From Tannerellaceae bacterium (GTDB taxonomy: Bacteria > Bacteroidota > Bacteroidia > Bacteroidales > Tannerellaceae): a DNA stretch of 64,000 nt. The position numbers and the translations under genes were made by a program. The DNA lies in assembly GCA_031271045.1 (NCBI GenBank), contig JAISWO010000036.1, positions 1-64,000 of the forward strand, read 5' to 3'. Shown here piece by piece: positions 17,057 through 26,990 of the stretch (the stretch's first letter is position 1; every line of letters begins with the position of its first letter). A model generated the notes under the pieces. The model saw only the letters and a list, made by a program, of their open reading frames with translations, made no database searches and was not told the DNA's origin.

Positions 17057-17138
17057 TGCGGCTGAAGGGACTCGAACCCCCACGCTGTGAAGCACCAGAT
17101 CCTAAGTCTGGCGTGGCTACCAATTACACCACAGCCGC
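17057..17138 (-). tRNA. tRNA-Leu (anticodon TAG)
   Basis: The minus strand folds into a class II tRNA. The acceptor stem is GCGGCTG paired with CAGCCGC, with discriminator A at 17057. The D-arm contains AATTGGTAG, and the anticodon stem-loop CCAGA-CTTAGGA-TCTGG carries anticodon TAG. A long variable arm follows, then the T-loop GTTCGAGTC. Long variable arm and A73 fit leucine. The 3' CCA is not encoded. It is a solitary tRNA gene, with no genomic island visible beside it. Confidence 0.95.
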
Positions 17139-17318
17139 ATGTGTTTGTGGGGCAAAGGTAATTTCTTTTTCAGTTATCTGCAAGACTTATTGTGATTGGT
17201 TAAGAAAAAGTTGTAAGGCGCTATGAAAATAACATCTTAACTCGTATTGCAGCTCGCGATGTATGTAAAGGTTAAATTGAGTCACATCACTAAGATGCAG
17301 CTCTCTGCCGGAGATACA

Positions 17319-17966
17319 TTAAATATAGTATTCTGCCAGATCCACAATACCGGCGCGCAACGCGTACTTGGTGGCTTCGTGTACGTTGTTGACGTCTAAT
17401 TTGCGGAAGATGTTTTTCCGGTGTGTAGTGATGGTATGCGTGCTGGAGAAACGTTCTTCGGCAATCTCTTTGGTCGTCTTCCCCAAAGCGATCAGTTTCA
17501 ATATTTCCCACTCGGTGGAAGTGAGTGCGGGAGGATCCGCCTCCGAAACAGATTTCCGGTTCTGCAACAAATTGGCAACCCGATGGCAGATGTAATGTTT
17601 CGATTGCAAGATGGCTAAACGCAAAGCCGTTTCTATCTCATTCAATGAACAATCTTTCAGCACAACAGAAAAAGACTCACTGCCGACAGTTACCTGCCGG
17701 ATAAAATCAAGGCTTAACTCCTCGCTGAAAAGTATCCAGTCAGGATGGAAACGGTCGTTGAGAATCAACAATTCTTCCACGCCGGAAAGGTCGAAAAGCG
17801 TATAATCCAAAATCACAACAGGATGAGAAGAAGCCGAGAGCAACTGAATCAGCGTTTTCTTGTTCACCGCCTGCTGCACCGGACCTGCCTCAAAGATCAG
17901 ACTGCACAAATATTTGACGCCAACCTTCGTTATATCCTGATTATCCGCTAAAATAACTGTCCTCAT
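17319..17966 (-). CDS. NarL/LuxR-type response regulator
   Basis: ATG 17966 opens a 215-residue protein; upstream in-frame codons lack domain character. The receiver domain starts TVILADNQDITKVGV, keeps the phospho-acceptor Asp in VVILDYTLFDL (about D54) and the switch-region Lys in VVLKDC (about K104). Of the usual acidic pair near the N terminus one is Asn, which may weaken metal binding. Residues about 150-205 (LTSTEWEILKLIALGKTTKE) form a LuxR helix-turn-helix. Such proteins bind promoters when phosphorylated by a sensor kinase. No kinase is adjacent, so the partner is unknown. It is divergent from the gene at 18093. Confidence 0.85.
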   Translation of the reverse strand: MRTVILADNQDITKVGVKYLCSLIFEAGPVQQAVNKKTLIQLLSASSHPVVILDYTLFDLSGVEELLILNDRFHPDWILFSEELSLDFIRQVTVGSESFSVVLKDCSLNEIETALRLAILQSKHYICHRVANLLQNRKSVSEADPPALTSTEWEILKLIALGKTTKEIAEERFSSTHTITTHRKNIFRKLDVNNVHEATKYALRAGIVDLAEYYI

Positions 17967-18052
17967 GACTAATAATACCAAAAGAAGAACAAAAATACAA
18001 CATATATGCTTTCCTGAAATACCCTGTTCGTGGTATTTACGCATCTTTTTAT

Positions 18053-18060
18053 TACCTTTG
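18053..18060 (+). promoter_or_regulatory. -7 box for the 18.1-kb unknown gene
   Basis: TACCTTTG, a match to TAnnTTTG, lies 32 bp before ATG 18093. It sits in the 126-bp divergent region shared with the response regulator, which could act on it. Confidence 0.55.
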
Positions 18061-18092
18061 CCGGGAAAGTACAAACAAACCATTAACTCTAT

Positions 18093-18671
18093 ATGGGATT
18101 TTTTAAAAACAACAAACCGGATATTCCGAGGCGGGAGGAACGACAAGACGTGACTATGCAAGAAGCGCCTATCCTTCAAGAGCATTTGGAAAAACAACAC
18201 GAGATGATAGAGTGGCAACCGTCATTCTTCGATAAAAAAAAGAAAAACAAAGATGATGCCTGCGATTTCTTTCATGTAAATATTTACGACATATTCAGGC
18301 ACGAACCCGAATTCGTCGAAAAATGCACTGACAACAACGACCGGATGCTGGAGAAATATATACTCAAACTGGCGAACCCGGAATTGTCGGCCTTTGACCA
18401 GATTCATATTCTGAAATATGAAAACGGGAATTATGACCTGCATTTCACCGGACACGCAAGGGACGTAAATGACGAGATCATCGAATTTATTAACTACTGC
18501 ACCGACGTTTTAGGCATCGACTTCATGCACAAAGGAAACTTTTCGGAAAATGACATCAGAGACCTGAAGCTCGGCGCATTTTCACGGGTGTGGCCCACGC
18601 AGATACGTATCGAAAACGTCTATTACACCCTCTCCCTCACATTGTACGACATTCCCACACAAAAACAATGA
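18093..18671 (+). CDS. Hypothetical protein, 192 residues
   Basis: I do not recognise this soluble, acidic protein. It starts GFFKNNKPDIPRREERQD, has a basic-acidic stretch FFDKKKKNKDDACDFFHVNI near residues 46-65, and a C-terminal half with regular alpha/beta alternation (DQIHILKYENGNYDLHFTGH, then RIENVYYTLSLTLYDIPTQ). No signal peptide or membrane segment is seen. Its stop overlaps the start of the META lipoprotein gene (ATGA at 18668), so the two are probably translationally coupled. A -7 box precedes it. Confidence 0.75.
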   Translation: MGFFKNNKPDIPRREERQDVTMQEAPILQEHLEKQHEMIEWQPSFFDKKKKNKDDACDFFHVNIYDIFRHEPEFVEKCTDNNDRMLEKYILKLANPELSAFDQIHILKYENGNYDLHFTGHARDVNDEIIEFINYCTDVLGIDFMHKGNFSENDIRDLKLGAFSRVWPTQIRIENVYYTLSLTLYDIPTQKQ

Positions 18672-19120
18672 CGATGAACTATTCTATAATTTACCCCTGC
18701 CTCTGTCTCGCACTCGCCATCGGAGGCTGTAAATCACAAAAACTACCCGCCACCTTTTCCGACCTGGAAGGCCGGTGGAAGATCGTTGAACTCAATGGCA
18801 ACAAACTTCTCCCCGAAGAAACCACACAACATCTGATATTCGACACCACCACCCGCCGCCTGTCCGGTAATGCCGGATGCAACCAAATATCAGGAAACAT
18901 CACGCACAGCCATACGCAAGCAAACAACATAAAATTCCAAGGCGTCATCTCCACACGAAAGGCCTGCCTGGATATGCGTATGGAAGACGAATTTCTCAAG
19001 GCCCTCGACCGCGTGGCACGCTTCGACGCCGAAAGCCAGGAAGCAGAGAAAAAAACAATGACCTTTTATGACGCCGACCATCAGAAATTATTCGTCATCC
19101 AGCACATTACAAAAGAATAA
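18668..19120 (+). CDS. META-domain lipoprotein (HslJ-like)
   Basis: ATG 18668 overlaps the upstream stop as ATGA and gives a 150-residue product with a short hydrophobic leader and lipobox ALAIGGC (Cys about residue 21), so it should be a lipid-anchored envelope protein. The rest is a META domain: GRWKIVELNGNKL near residue 36, LSGNAGCNQISGNI near 66, STRKACLDMRMEDEFLKAL near 96 and a final strand with LFVIQH. META domains occur in HslJ-like stress and motility-associated proteins; the molecular role is not established. A CCCC-GTGT-GGGG stem with a T-run at 19154-19176 might end this transcript, but it overlaps the next promoter. Confidence 0.85.
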   Translation: MTMNYSIIYPCLCLALAIGGCKSQKLPATFSDLEGRWKIVELNGNKLLPEETTQHLIFDTTTRRLSGNAGCNQISGNITHSHTQANNIKFQGVISTRKACLDMRMEDEFLKALDRVARFDAESQEAEKKTMTFYDADHQKLFVIQHITKE

Positions 19121-19182
19121 AACCAGGACGCCCCGTCTTGAGATTTTCAGCCACCCCGTGTGGGGAAATCGTTTTTATAACG

Positions 19183-19190
19183 TACATTTG
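19183..19190 (+). promoter_or_regulatory. -7 box at the head of the surface-glycan cluster
   Basis: TACATTTG matches the Bacteroidetes -7 element and lies 65 bp before ATG 19256 of the UDP-glucuronate decarboxylase gene. No TTG at -33 is obvious. No UpxY/UpxZ-type antitermination genes follow it, unlike Bacteroides capsule loci. Confidence 0.5.
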
Positions 19191-19255
19191 CGCCTTGCCT
19201 GTCACCTTTTGTATTGGGAGTGACGTGGCTTTGCACGCTTAAAATCAAAAAACGT

Positions 19256-20197
19256 ATGAAACAAATACTTGTTACCGGAGGTGCAGGATTTATTGGATCC
19301 CACCTTTGCGAACGCCTGTTGAATGAAGGAAATATTGTTATCTGCATGGATAATTATTTCACCGGTTGCAAACAAAACGTCATTCACCTGCAGAATAATC
19401 CTAATTTTGAATTGGTACGTCACGACGTCACCTTTCCTTACTACGTCGAAGTAGATCAGATCTATAATCTGGCTTGTCCGGCCTCCCCCGTACATTACCA
19501 GTTCGATCCGGTCAGTACCGTGAAAACCTCCGTGATCGGAGCTATCAATATGCTGGGACTTGCCAAGCGGATAAAAGCCCGCATTTTACAAGCCTCCACC
19601 AGCGAAGTCTATGGCGATCCGGCCATCCATCCGCAAGAGGAAAGTTATTGGGGAAATGTAAACCCGATCGGTCTGCGCAGTTGTTACGACGAAGGAAAAC
19701 GTTGTGCAGAAACCCTGTTTATGGACTATCACAGGCAAAACAAAGTAGACATCCGCCTCATCCGTATATTCAACACCTATGGCCCCCGCATGCGACCGGA
19801 CGACGGACGGGTCGTGTCCAATTTTATCGTGCAGGCTCTCAAAGGCGAAGACCTCACCATCTATGGCGACGGTTCCCAAACCCGCAGTTTCCAATACGTA
19901 GATGATCTAATAGAAGGAATGATCCGCATGATGGCAACCGAAGGCATCACAGGCCCCGTCAATCTGGGCAATCCCGGTGAATTTACCATGCTGGAACTGG
20001 CCGAGAAAGTAATCCGCCTCACTCATTCTCCTTCCCGGATCATCCATCTCCCGCTACCCTCCGACGACCCCAAACAACGCAAACCGGACATCACCCTGGC
20101 CCAAACCAAACTAAACTGGACCCCCAACATCCCCTTAGAAGAAGGCCTGAAACCCACCATCTCCTATTTCCGCGAACTACTCGAAAAGACAGTGTAA
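19256..20197 (+). CDS. UDP-glucuronate decarboxylase (UDP-xylose synthase)
   Basis: The 313-residue short-chain dehydrogenase-type enzyme converts UDP-glucuronate to UDP-xylose with tightly bound NAD. Start ATG 19256 places the glycine-rich loop TGGAGFIGS at residues 7-15. Decarboxylase-specific signatures follow: [24 protein letters not shown] near 75, STSEVYGDP near 120, the catalytic YDEGKR (YxxxK) near 147 and [18 protein letters not shown] near 180. UDP-xylose is a donor for xylosylated glycans, so the cluster may build a xylose-containing polymer. Base composition resembles the housekeeping side rather than the AT-rich genes that follow. Confidence 0.92.
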   Translation: MKQILVTGGAGFIGSHLCERLLNEGNIVICMDNYFTGCKQNVIHLQNNPNFELVRHDVTFPYYVEVDQIYNLACPASPVHYQFDPVSTVKTSVIGAINMLGLAKRIKARILQASTSEVYGDPAIHPQEESYWGNVNPIGLRSCYDEGKRCAETLFMDYHRQNKVDIRLIRIFNTYGPRMRPDDGRVVSNFIVQALKGEDLTIYGDGSQTRSFQYVDDLIEGMIRMMATEGITGPVNLGNPGEFTMLELAEKVIRLTHSPSRIIHLPLPSDDPKQRKPDITLAQTKLNWTPNIPLEEGLKPTISYFRELLEKTV

Positions 20198-20329
20198 GGC
20201 TAAATAATAAGCAACATGAATCTTCATATACCTGTTTCTATGGAAAATTTGCTGCTTTATTATGGAGTAGTAATCATTTCACTCTTTTTACAGGAGAACG
20301 ATTTTATATAGTAAATAAAGAATAAAAGC

Positions 20330-21397
20330 ATGAAACAAATATTGATTGCAGGGGGAGCCGGATTTGTGGGTTCCAATCTTGCTTTTTTACTAAAGAATAA
20401 ATATCCCGATTGGAAAATAATCGCGTTGGATAATTTAAAACGGCGAGGTTCCGAATTGAATATTGCTTTTTTGAAATTAATTGGAGTCGAATTTCTGCAT
20501 GGAGATATTCGCAATAAAGAAGATTTGGAGTTCAATGAGCCTATTGATTTTATCATAGATGCTGCTGCCGAACCTTCTATCCTTGCCGGACTGGAAGGAA
20601 CTCCCGATTATTTGATTAATACCAATCTTAAAGGCACCATTCATTTGTTGAGTCTGGCGAAAAAACATAATGCGGGTTTTATTTTTATATCTACGAGTCG
20701 AATATATCCGATAAAAAAATTAGAGGCGTTGAATTTTTTTGAAACCGATTGGCGATTTGAGTTGAAAGAAAACCAACCCTTTATTGGATGTTCCGTAAAA
20801 GGAATTGCCGAGACGTTTCCTTTATCCGGAGCACGTTCTTTTTACGGCGCCACTAAATTGGCATCTGAATTTATACTTCAGGAATATGAAGAATTTTATG
20901 ATTTAAAAGCTGTTATAAATCGTTGTGGAGTGATTGCAGGACCTCGACAGATGGGAAAAGTGGATCAAGGCGTAGTCGTCTTGTGGATGGCACGTCATTT
21001 CTGGAAAAAAGAATTGTCATACATTGGTTATAACGGTTCCGGAAAACAAGTACGTGATGTAATGCATATCCATGATTTGTTTGACTTGATTGATTATGAA
21101 ATTATTCATTTTACAGAAGTAGCCGGGAAGATTTATAATGTTGGCGGAGGTCATGATGTTAGTTTTTCGTTAAAAGAATTAACTGACTGCTGTGTTGAAA
21201 TTACAGGGAACAAAACGCCAATCAATAAGGTTTTGTCCAATCGAATCGGGGATATTCCTATTTACATCACCGATCATTCTTTGGTAACAGAAGAAACCGG
21301 TTGGTTTCCTCGTCGAAATCTGCATGAGCTGCTTACAAACATATATGATTGGCTCAAAAAAGACGAAAAACAACTTAAAAATATATTAGCAATATGA
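20330..21397 (+). CDS. NAD-dependent epimerase, CDP-paratose 2-epimerase-like
   Basis: This 355-residue extended SDR has the cofactor loop [12 protein letters not shown] at residues 8-19, [20 protein letters not shown] near 124 and the catalytic YGATKLASE (YxxxK) near 172. The later [20 protein letters not shown] and [13 protein letters not shown] are typical of the CDP-paratose/tyvelose 2-epimerase branch, enzymes that remodel nucleotide-linked dideoxy sugars. The actual nucleotide sugar cannot be deduced. It overlaps the next, related gene by ATGA, so the pair is probably co-translated. The gene is AT-rich, marking the start of a compositionally distinct stretch. Confidence 0.8.
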   Translation: MKQILIAGGAGFVGSNLAFLLKNKYPDWKIIALDNLKRRGSELNIAFLKLIGVEFLHGDIRNKEDLEFNEPIDFIIDAAAEPSILAGLEGTPDYLINTNLKGTIHLLSLAKKHNAGFIFISTSRIYPIKKLEALNFFETDWRFELKENQPFIGCSVKGIAETFPLSGARSFYGATKLASEFILQEYEEFYDLKAVINRCGVIAGPRQMGKVDQGVVVLWMARHFWKKELSYIGYNGSGKQVRDVMHIHDLFDLIDYEIIHFTEVAGKIYNVGGGHDVSFSLKELTDCCVEITGNKTPINKVLSNRIGDIPIYITDHSLVTEETGWFPRRNLHELLTNIYDWLKKDEKQLKNILAI

Positions 21398-22458
21398 CAG
21401 TAGCAATTATAACAGGCGCTGCAGGATTAATTGGCAGCGAAGCAGTCCGTTTTCTTTCACAAAAAATAGATTTGCTAATCGGAATAGATAATGATATGCG
21501 TTCTTATTTCTTTGGAAAAGAATCATCCACCTTATGGAATGCAAAACTGTTGAATGAATCAGTCGACAATTACAAACATTATTCCGTTGATATTCGCAAC
21601 TTTGGTGAAATAGAAAATATATTCAAAGAGTATAATAAAGACATTGCATTGGTTGTACATACTGCCGCTCAACCCAGTCACGACTGGGCAGCCCAAGAGC
21701 CATTGACTGATTTTAGCGTCAATGCTACAGGAACATCCAATCTTTTGGAATGTACCCGTTTATACGCAAGTCCGCGGGCTGTGTTTATATTTACTTCCAC
21801 GAATAAAGTTTATGGCGATACGCCGAATGAATTGCCGCTGACGGAATTGGATAGTCGCTGGGAAATAGAGGAAACGCATCCTTACTATCAAAACGGGATT
21901 GACGAAACCATGCGTATTGACCGGTCGAAGCACTCGCTTTTCGGAGCGTCAAAAGTAGCGGCCGATGTGCTGGCGCAGGAATATGGGCGTTACTTCGGAA
22001 TGAATGTGGGTGTATTCCGTGGAGGATGTTTGACTGGCCCAATGCATTCGGGGACGAAGCTGCATGGATTTCTTTCCTACCTGATGAAATGTGCCATCAC
22101 GGGCGACGAATACACCATTTACGGTTATAAAGGAAAACAGGTGCGCGATAATATCCATTCTTTTGATTTGATCCAGATGTTTTGGCAATTCTATCGGAAT
22201 CCGCGTCCGGGAGAAGTATATAATGCCGGAGGAGGCCGATTTTCCAACTGTTCAATGAAGGAAGCCATTGCATTGTGCGAAGAAATCACGGGCAAAAAGA
22301 TGAACATCGCCTATAGCGAGACCAACCGGATTGGCGACCATATATGGTATATCTCCGATTTATCCAAGTTTAAAGCCCACTATCCGGAATGGCATTGGAA
22401 ATATGATCTGAAAACTACGGCGGCAGAGATTTTTGATTCGATGACAAAAAGGGTATAA
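21394..22458 (+). CDS. NAD-dependent epimerase/dehydratase, second of a coupled pair
   Basis: The 354-residue extended SDR shows [12 protein letters not shown] at residues 6-17 (NAD loop), [19 protein letters not shown] near 132 and [14 protein letters not shown], placing it near CDP-tyvelose epimerase. Oddly, the YxxxK catalytic motif reads LFGASK: the Tyr position is Phe183, while Lys187 is kept. If aligned correctly, the usual acid/base hydroxyl is missing. It starts inside the stop of the preceding epimerase gene (ATGA), so the two may form a hetero-complex or catalyse consecutive steps. Substrate unknown. Confidence 0.8.
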   Translation: MTVAIITGAAGLIGSEAVRFLSQKIDLLIGIDNDMRSYFFGKESSTLWNAKLLNESVDNYKHYSVDIRNFGEIENIFKEYNKDIALVVHTAAQPSHDWAAQEPLTDFSVNATGTSNLLECTRLYASPRAVFIFTSTNKVYGDTPNELPLTELDSRWEIEETHPYYQNGIDETMRIDRSKHSLFGASKVAADVLAQEYGRYFGMNVGVFRGGCLTGPMHSGTKLHGFLSYLMKCAITGDEYTIYGYKGKQVRDNIHSFDLIQMFWQFYRNPRPGEVYNAGGGRFSNCSMKEAIALCEEITGKKMNIAYSETNRIGDHIWYISDLSKFKAHYPEWHWKYDLKTTAAEIFDSMTKRV

Positions 22459-22539
22459 GAATGGAGTGGTGTTAATGATTAAACATCCTTATATTTTATA
22501 TGAACATATCAATTTTCTCATTTATTAAAAAATTGCTTT

Positions 22540-23331
22540 ATGAAAAGATTTTTACCTGATTGTATAAGACAACAACCTGTTATTTGGGAATTGCGCAAAA
22601 TTATCTTATGTAATATTTCATGGATAAAATCCTTGTTTAAATATAGAAAGCTATCTATTATTGGGGATACTATTATCTATTTTCCGAAATATTATAAAAG
22701 TATTAAGCGGCATGATGATCCATTGAACCATGACCAGCCGTGGATTGTATTTAAAGCGAAGGATTTTTTAGATAAGATTCTGAAGAATGATATGGTGGTA
22801 TGGGAATACGGATCCGGTAGTTCTACTCTTTATTTTGCGCGTAGAGTCAAACAGGTTTATTCTGTAGAAAATGAAAAAAATTGGTTTGATCATCTGACTG
22901 CCCGGATTGCTGTAGAGGATATAAAAAACATACATTATATGTTGATTGAAGCAGAAAAAACAAGTAGCGAAACATTAAACTCTATATACATCTCGAAATC
23001 TGTCACAAACGAAAAAAGGAATTTTATGAATTATGTAAGCAGTATTGATATTATTCCGGATAATAGTTTAGATATAGTATTGATTGATGGACGAGCCCGC
23101 AAAGCATGTATTGCTCATGCCATTCCGAAGATAAAACAAGGTGGTTATTTGATAATTGACAATTCTGACAGAAGCTATTATTTTGAGCAAAATGAAATTT
23201 TGTTTGATAAAGAAAAATGGAGATTGATACATTTTGTTGGTCCAGTTCCATACACATTCGATTTTTCAAAAACATCTTTTTTTAAAAAAGAAAGTCACGA
23301 TGAAATTATCCGTAATTATACCGGCATATAA
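22540..23331 (+). CDS. Probable SAM-dependent methyltransferase
   Basis: The 263-residue protein contains VWEYGSGSSTLYFARRV near residues 88-104, the glycine-rich SAM-binding loop of class I methyltransferases, with YSVENEKNW as the acidic ribose-binding strand. Then comes SLDIVLIDGRARKACI near 180 and GGYLIIDNSDR near 205. It has no membrane segment. Similar proteins occur inside polysaccharide clusters and are thought to methylate sugars, but many are untested. The gene is strongly AT-rich. Its 3' end overlaps the start of the next glycosyltransferase by 32 bp. Confidence 0.7.
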   Translation: MKRFLPDCIRQQPVIWELRKIILCNISWIKSLFKYRKLSIIGDTIIYFPKYYKSIKRHDDPLNHDQPWIVFKAKDFLDKILKNDMVVWEYGSGSSTLYFARRVKQVYSVENEKNWFDHLTARIAVEDIKNIHYMLIEAEKTSSETLNSIYISKSVTNEKRNFMNYVSSIDIIPDNSLDIVLIDGRARKACIAHAIPKIKQGGYLIIDNSDRSYYFEQNEILFDKEKWRLIHFVGPVPYTFDFSKTSFFKKESHDEIIRNYTGI

Positions 23332-24037
23332 CGAAGAGGGTTGTATTGAGGAAACCGTAAGGCAACTTGTTCATACCCTTGGCAACGCCCGTATCGAACA
23401 CGAAATACTCGCCGTAAACGACAATTCGGGCGACGGCACGTTAAAAATACTGGAATCCCTTTCAGAAACCTGTCCTGCGGTGCGCTACATTACAAATGAA
23501 GGGCCTAACGGTTTTGGTTATGCCGTAAGAAAAGGACTGGCTAACTTTACGGGAGATTGTGCGGCCGTTTTTATGGCCGACATGTCGGACGACCCAAACG
23601 ATTTGGTCGCTTTTTACCGTTTAATGGAAAAAGAAGGCTGCGACGCCGTGTTCGGAACTCGCTGGAGTAATGGAGGGAAAGTGTATGATTATCCAAAACA
23701 TAAATTGTGGGTGAATCGATTGGCAAATCATATTATTCGCATCTTATTCAGAATAAAGTATAATGATACAACGAATGCCTTTAAGCTATATAAACGCAAT
23801 ACGATCGAGGGACTGCAACCGTTCCTTTCTCCTCATTTTAATTTAACGGTGGAATTACCATTAAAAGTAATTATCCGAGGATATTCTTATAGGGTATTAC
23901 CCAATAGTTGGACTAATCGTAAGACAGGCGAATCTAAATTGAAAATAAACGAAATGGGGACTCGCTATTTCTTTATTCTATTGTATTGTTTGATAGAAAA
24001 ATATTTTTCAAAAGGAGATTTCAAAAAGAAATGGTAA
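23300..24037 (+). CDS. Glycosyltransferase family 2 (polyprenyl-phosphate sugar transferase-like)
   Basis: ATG 23300 is chosen because MKLSVIIPAYNEEG is the classic GT2 start; upstream codons are within the methyltransferase gene. The 245-residue protein has AVNDNSGDGT near residue 40 (UDP-binding Asp), VFMADMSDDPNDL near 88 (DxD region) and GTRWSNGGKVYDYPKHKLW near 115. It ends with NRKTGESKLKINEMGTRY, a feature of dolichyl-phosphate mannosyltransferase-like enzymes. It probably charges a polyprenyl phosphate with a sugar for the adjacent membrane glycosyltransferase, which uses such donors. This pairing is inference from order and family. Confidence 0.85.
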   Translation: MKLSVIIPAYNEEGCIEETVRQLVHTLGNARIEHEILAVNDNSGDGTLKILESLSETCPAVRYITNEGPNGFGYAVRKGLANFTGDCAAVFMADMSDDPNDLVAFYRLMEKEGCDAVFGTRWSNGGKVYDYPKHKLWVNRLANHIIRILFRIKYNDTTNAFKLYKRNTIEGLQPFLSPHFNLTVELPLKVIIRGYSYRVLPNSWTNRKTGESKLKINEMGTRYFFILLYCLIEKYFSKGDFKKKW

Positions 24038-25518
24038 TGAAACAGCGTATATATGAAATAATTTCAGACAGACAGCAAGTCCTCGGATTTGGAATTTTGA
24101 CGGGACTGTTTGTTTTGCTAAATCTTATTACAATCACTTGGACACCTCTGCCTTGGTTGGACGAAGTGTGGTTTATAGATACGGCTGTAAATTTTGCATT
24201 GAATGGAAGTTGGACTACAACTGCACAACTTTCTTTTGGAGGGGAAACTCCCATCGCTTTATATCCACCTTTATATCAATATTTATTAGCCGGTTGGATC
24301 AAACTTGGAGGATTTTCTATTTTGTCTGTGAGAAGTTTCAATATTTTTATCGCTGCGATTGTCTCTATTGTACTCTTTAAGGGATTACGCAAATTGAATC
24401 ATTTAAAGAGTTGGTATACCATTCTAATTTTTGTATTCTTATTCTGGGGTACAGGTTTGTTTTCCTGGTCATATAGAAATGGACGCCCCGATATGGTGAA
24501 CATCTTATGTTCAGTACTTTTTCTGTACAGCTATTTCATGTATCTAAAGAGGGGATATGGTAAATGGAAGATGTGGCTAACTGTCGTTTTCGTTCTTTTA
24601 TCGGGTCTTCAGGCATGTCCTTTTATTGTTACGGTTTTGATATACGTATATTTCATCAGGAAAGAATACAGGAGCAGGACTAAAATAGCTTTTTTTATCA
24701 CCATCTTAGGTTTTATGACTGGGATTTGTCTCTTATGGGGGCATTTTATCTATCACAATCATCCTCGCAGTTTCTTCTGGCAGTTCTCTCATTCGGCTAC
24801 CATATCGCAGGTTTTGCATAAGATACCTTTCTTATCTGAATTTATTTCCCCAGAGCCGGGTGTATACAATGCGGTTTCTGAATTTCTGGATTGCTATTTG
24901 AAAAATAAAAACTATGCCATTCTCACGCTTGTCAATATATTCGTTCTATCCCTGCTGTTGTTTAAGAATAAAACAAAAAAACACTCCATTGAAGTATTTT
25001 TCCTTGGGTTTTCCTTCTTAATGCCTGCCGTTATGTTTTTAGCCGGGCATTGTTTATCTCCATATACGTGGATGTTTTATCTACCGTCGGTTATAGTATG
25101 TATCATTTGTTTGGAAAAGCAGAATCATATTTTTCTAAAAGGAATCTATGGCATACTCACTGTTTTGTTTACCGTAATTTCAGGATTGCCTAAATCCTTG
25201 GCGGAAAGTGACAGATCAGCCCATACGAGAATTACGCAGTTTATTGAAAAACAAAACTTCAAAAAGGATGTTGTCTTGTTGTCTTCTTATTCGGTATATT
25301 ATCCCATAAGGGAAATTACGAAGAACAGCTATTATCCGGTTTATCCGGCCCGATATCTTCCACCAAAGATAGAGTACATTTTGAAAGATGAAACGGATCA
25401 ATATCGCGGAGAATATGACAACTTTGATCAGTATATCATGGAACAGGGAAACAAATTGATACCTGTAGACTCTTTAGCACAGCCAAAGATAGTTTTATAT
25501 AAAGTAGCGCCAAATTAA
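24037..25518 (+). CDS. GT39/ArnT-like integral membrane glycosyltransferase
   Basis: ATG 24037 overlaps the preceding TAA by one base; ATG 24031 is an alternative. The 493-residue protein has about ten hydrophobic spans, the first with GILTGLFVLLNLITI. The first extracytoplasmic loop has PWLDEVWFIDTAVN, whose acidic DE is the catalytic signature of GT-C enzymes such as ArnT and protein mannosyltransferases. It likely moves a sugar from a polyprenyl-phosphate carrier onto a glycan or lipid on the outer side of the inner membrane. The GT2 gene upstream is a plausible source of that donor. Acceptor unknown. Confidence 0.8.
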   Translation: MKQRIYEIISDRQQVLGFGILTGLFVLLNLITITWTPLPWLDEVWFIDTAVNFALNGSWTTTAQLSFGGETPIALYPPLYQYLLAGWIKLGGFSILSVRSFNIFIAAIVSIVLFKGLRKLNHLKSWYTILIFVFLFWGTGLFSWSYRNGRPDMVNILCSVLFLYSYFMYLKRGYGKWKMWLTVVFVLLSGLQACPFIVTVLIYVYFIRKEYRSRTKIAFFITILGFMTGICLLWGHFIYHNHPRSFFWQFSHSATISQVLHKIPFLSEFISPEPGVYNAVSEFLDCYLKNKNYAILTLVNIFVLSLLLFKNKTKKHSIEVFFLGFSFLMPAVMFLAGHCLSPYTWMFYLPSVIVCIICLEKQNHIFLKGIYGILTVLFTVISGLPKSLAESDRSAHTRITQFIEKQNFKKDVVLLSSYSVYYPIREITKNSYYPVYPARYLPPKIEYILKDETDQYRGEYDNFDQYIMEQGNKLIPVDSLAQPKIVLYKVAPN

Positions 25519-25525
25519 CGTTAAG

Positions 25526-26968
25526 TTGGGAAGTACATTAAAAGAAAAGACGGCTAAGGGGCTCTTTTGGGGAGGAGTCAGTAATGGCGTGCAGCAACTG
25601 ATCGGGGCTGTATTTGGGATCATTATCGCACGTATTCTTTCGCCCGGGGATTATGGCTTAATCGCAATGCTGGCGATCTTTACGCTCATAGCAAATGCGA
25701 TTTCGGAAAGTGGGTTTACGGCGGCATTAACAAACAGGAAAGAAATCAAACACGAGGATTATAATGCCGTTTTTTGGTTTAGCCTGACGGCCGGAGTGCT
25801 TATGTATCTTGTTTTATTCTTTTGCGCCCCTCTGATTGCAGGGTTTTATGAAAAACCGGAGTTGACGAATCTTTCCAGAGTCGTGTTTCTCAATTTTCTG
25901 TTCAATGGAATCAGTACGGCGCATTATGCGCTTATGTTTAAAAAACTGATGGTGAAGGAACGCGCCAAGATTGAAATTACGGCCATACTCATCTCCGGAT
26001 TGATCGGATTAACCTTAGCCTTGAATGGCTTTGCCTATTGGGGATTGGCTTTGCAAACATTGTCTTTCACAACGATCTGCGTGATACTGCGCTGGCATTA
26101 TTCCGGATGGAGGCCTACGTTTCGTCCGGATCTCAAGCCATTGAAGGAAATGTTCGGATTTAGTTTTAAACTCCTTCTTACGAATATCTTTGTGCAAATC
26201 AGCAATAATATTTTTTCCGTTTTGCTGGGCAAGTTTTATAATGAAAAGCAAGTAGGCTACTATTCACAGGGGAATAAATGGATGCTGCTGGGAGGATCGG
26301 TCATTGGGGGAATGATCAACAGTGTGGCCCAACCCATATTCGTTGAGTGCAAAGACGACAAAGGCCGGCTGTTGATGGTGTTCCGGAAAATGCTTCGTTT
26401 CGGCGCTTTTATTTCCTTTCCGGCCATGCTTGGCCTGGGATTTATCGGGGAAGAATTTATATCGATCACCCTCGGCGAAAAGTGGCTGCCGAGCGTCCCC
26501 TTTTTGCAGTTATTATGCGTTTGGGGAGCTGTGACATATATTTGGTCTCTCTATACATTCTTATTAATGTCTTTCGGGAAGTCAAACATTTACCTGTACG
26601 GGAATATTGTTATTTGCATCGTACAGATAGCTTGCGCCGTCCTTTTGCTTCCGTTCGGCACATTCCCCATGCTGACGGTATATATTATGTGCTATTTGGG
26701 CGGCATATTGATATGGCATTATTTTGTCAACAAACTCATTGGGATACGTTTGTGGCAGGTATTAAAAGACATTTCGCCCTATCTTTTCATAACGGCAGGA
26801 TGTTTCCTTGTCGCATGGTTAGCCTCGCAACTGACTCAGAGTATGTATCTGCGTATTGTTTTGAAAATAGGAGTCACTGCCACTTTGTACGTTTTGCTTA
26901 TGAAATATAGCCGTTCAACGATATTCCGGGAAAGCCTCCTTTTTCTGAGCAATCGCGTCAGGAAATGA
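25526..26968 (+). CDS. Wzx-type lipid-linked oligosaccharide flippase
   Basis: The 480-residue protein is almost entirely hydrophobic, with around twelve to fourteen membrane spans. The opening KEKTAKGLFWGGVSNGVQQL and IIIARILSPGDYGLIAMLAI is the hallmark of the polysaccharide-transporter branch of the MOP superfamily (WzxC/TuaB-like). It should flip undecaprenyl-linked repeat units across the inner membrane. The start is TTG 25526, since no ATG precedes the conserved N terminus. This is the only flippase seen in the cluster; a recognisable Wzy polymerase is missing. Confidence 0.85.
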   Translation: MGSTLKEKTAKGLFWGGVSNGVQQLIGAVFGIIIARILSPGDYGLIAMLAIFTLIANAISESGFTAALTNRKEIKHEDYNAVFWFSLTAGVLMYLVLFFCAPLIAGFYEKPELTNLSRVVFLNFLFNGISTAHYALMFKKLMVKERAKIEITAILISGLIGLTLALNGFAYWGLALQTLSFTTICVILRWHYSGWRPTFRPDLKPLKEMFGFSFKLLLTNIFVQISNNIFSVLLGKFYNEKQVGYYSQGNKWMLLGGSVIGGMINSVAQPIFVECKDDKGRLLMVFRKMLRFGAFISFPAMLGLGFIGEEFISITLGEKWLPSVPFLQLLCVWGAVTYIWSLYTFLLMSFGKSNIYLYGNIVICIVQIACAVLLLPFGTFPMLTVYIMCYLGGILIWHYFVNKLIGIRLWQVLKDISPYLFITAGCFLVAWLASQLTQSMYLRIVLKIGVTATLYVLLMKYSRSTIFRESLLFLSNRVRK

Positions 26969-26990
26969 TAAAATCAAAATAGAAAGTAAA

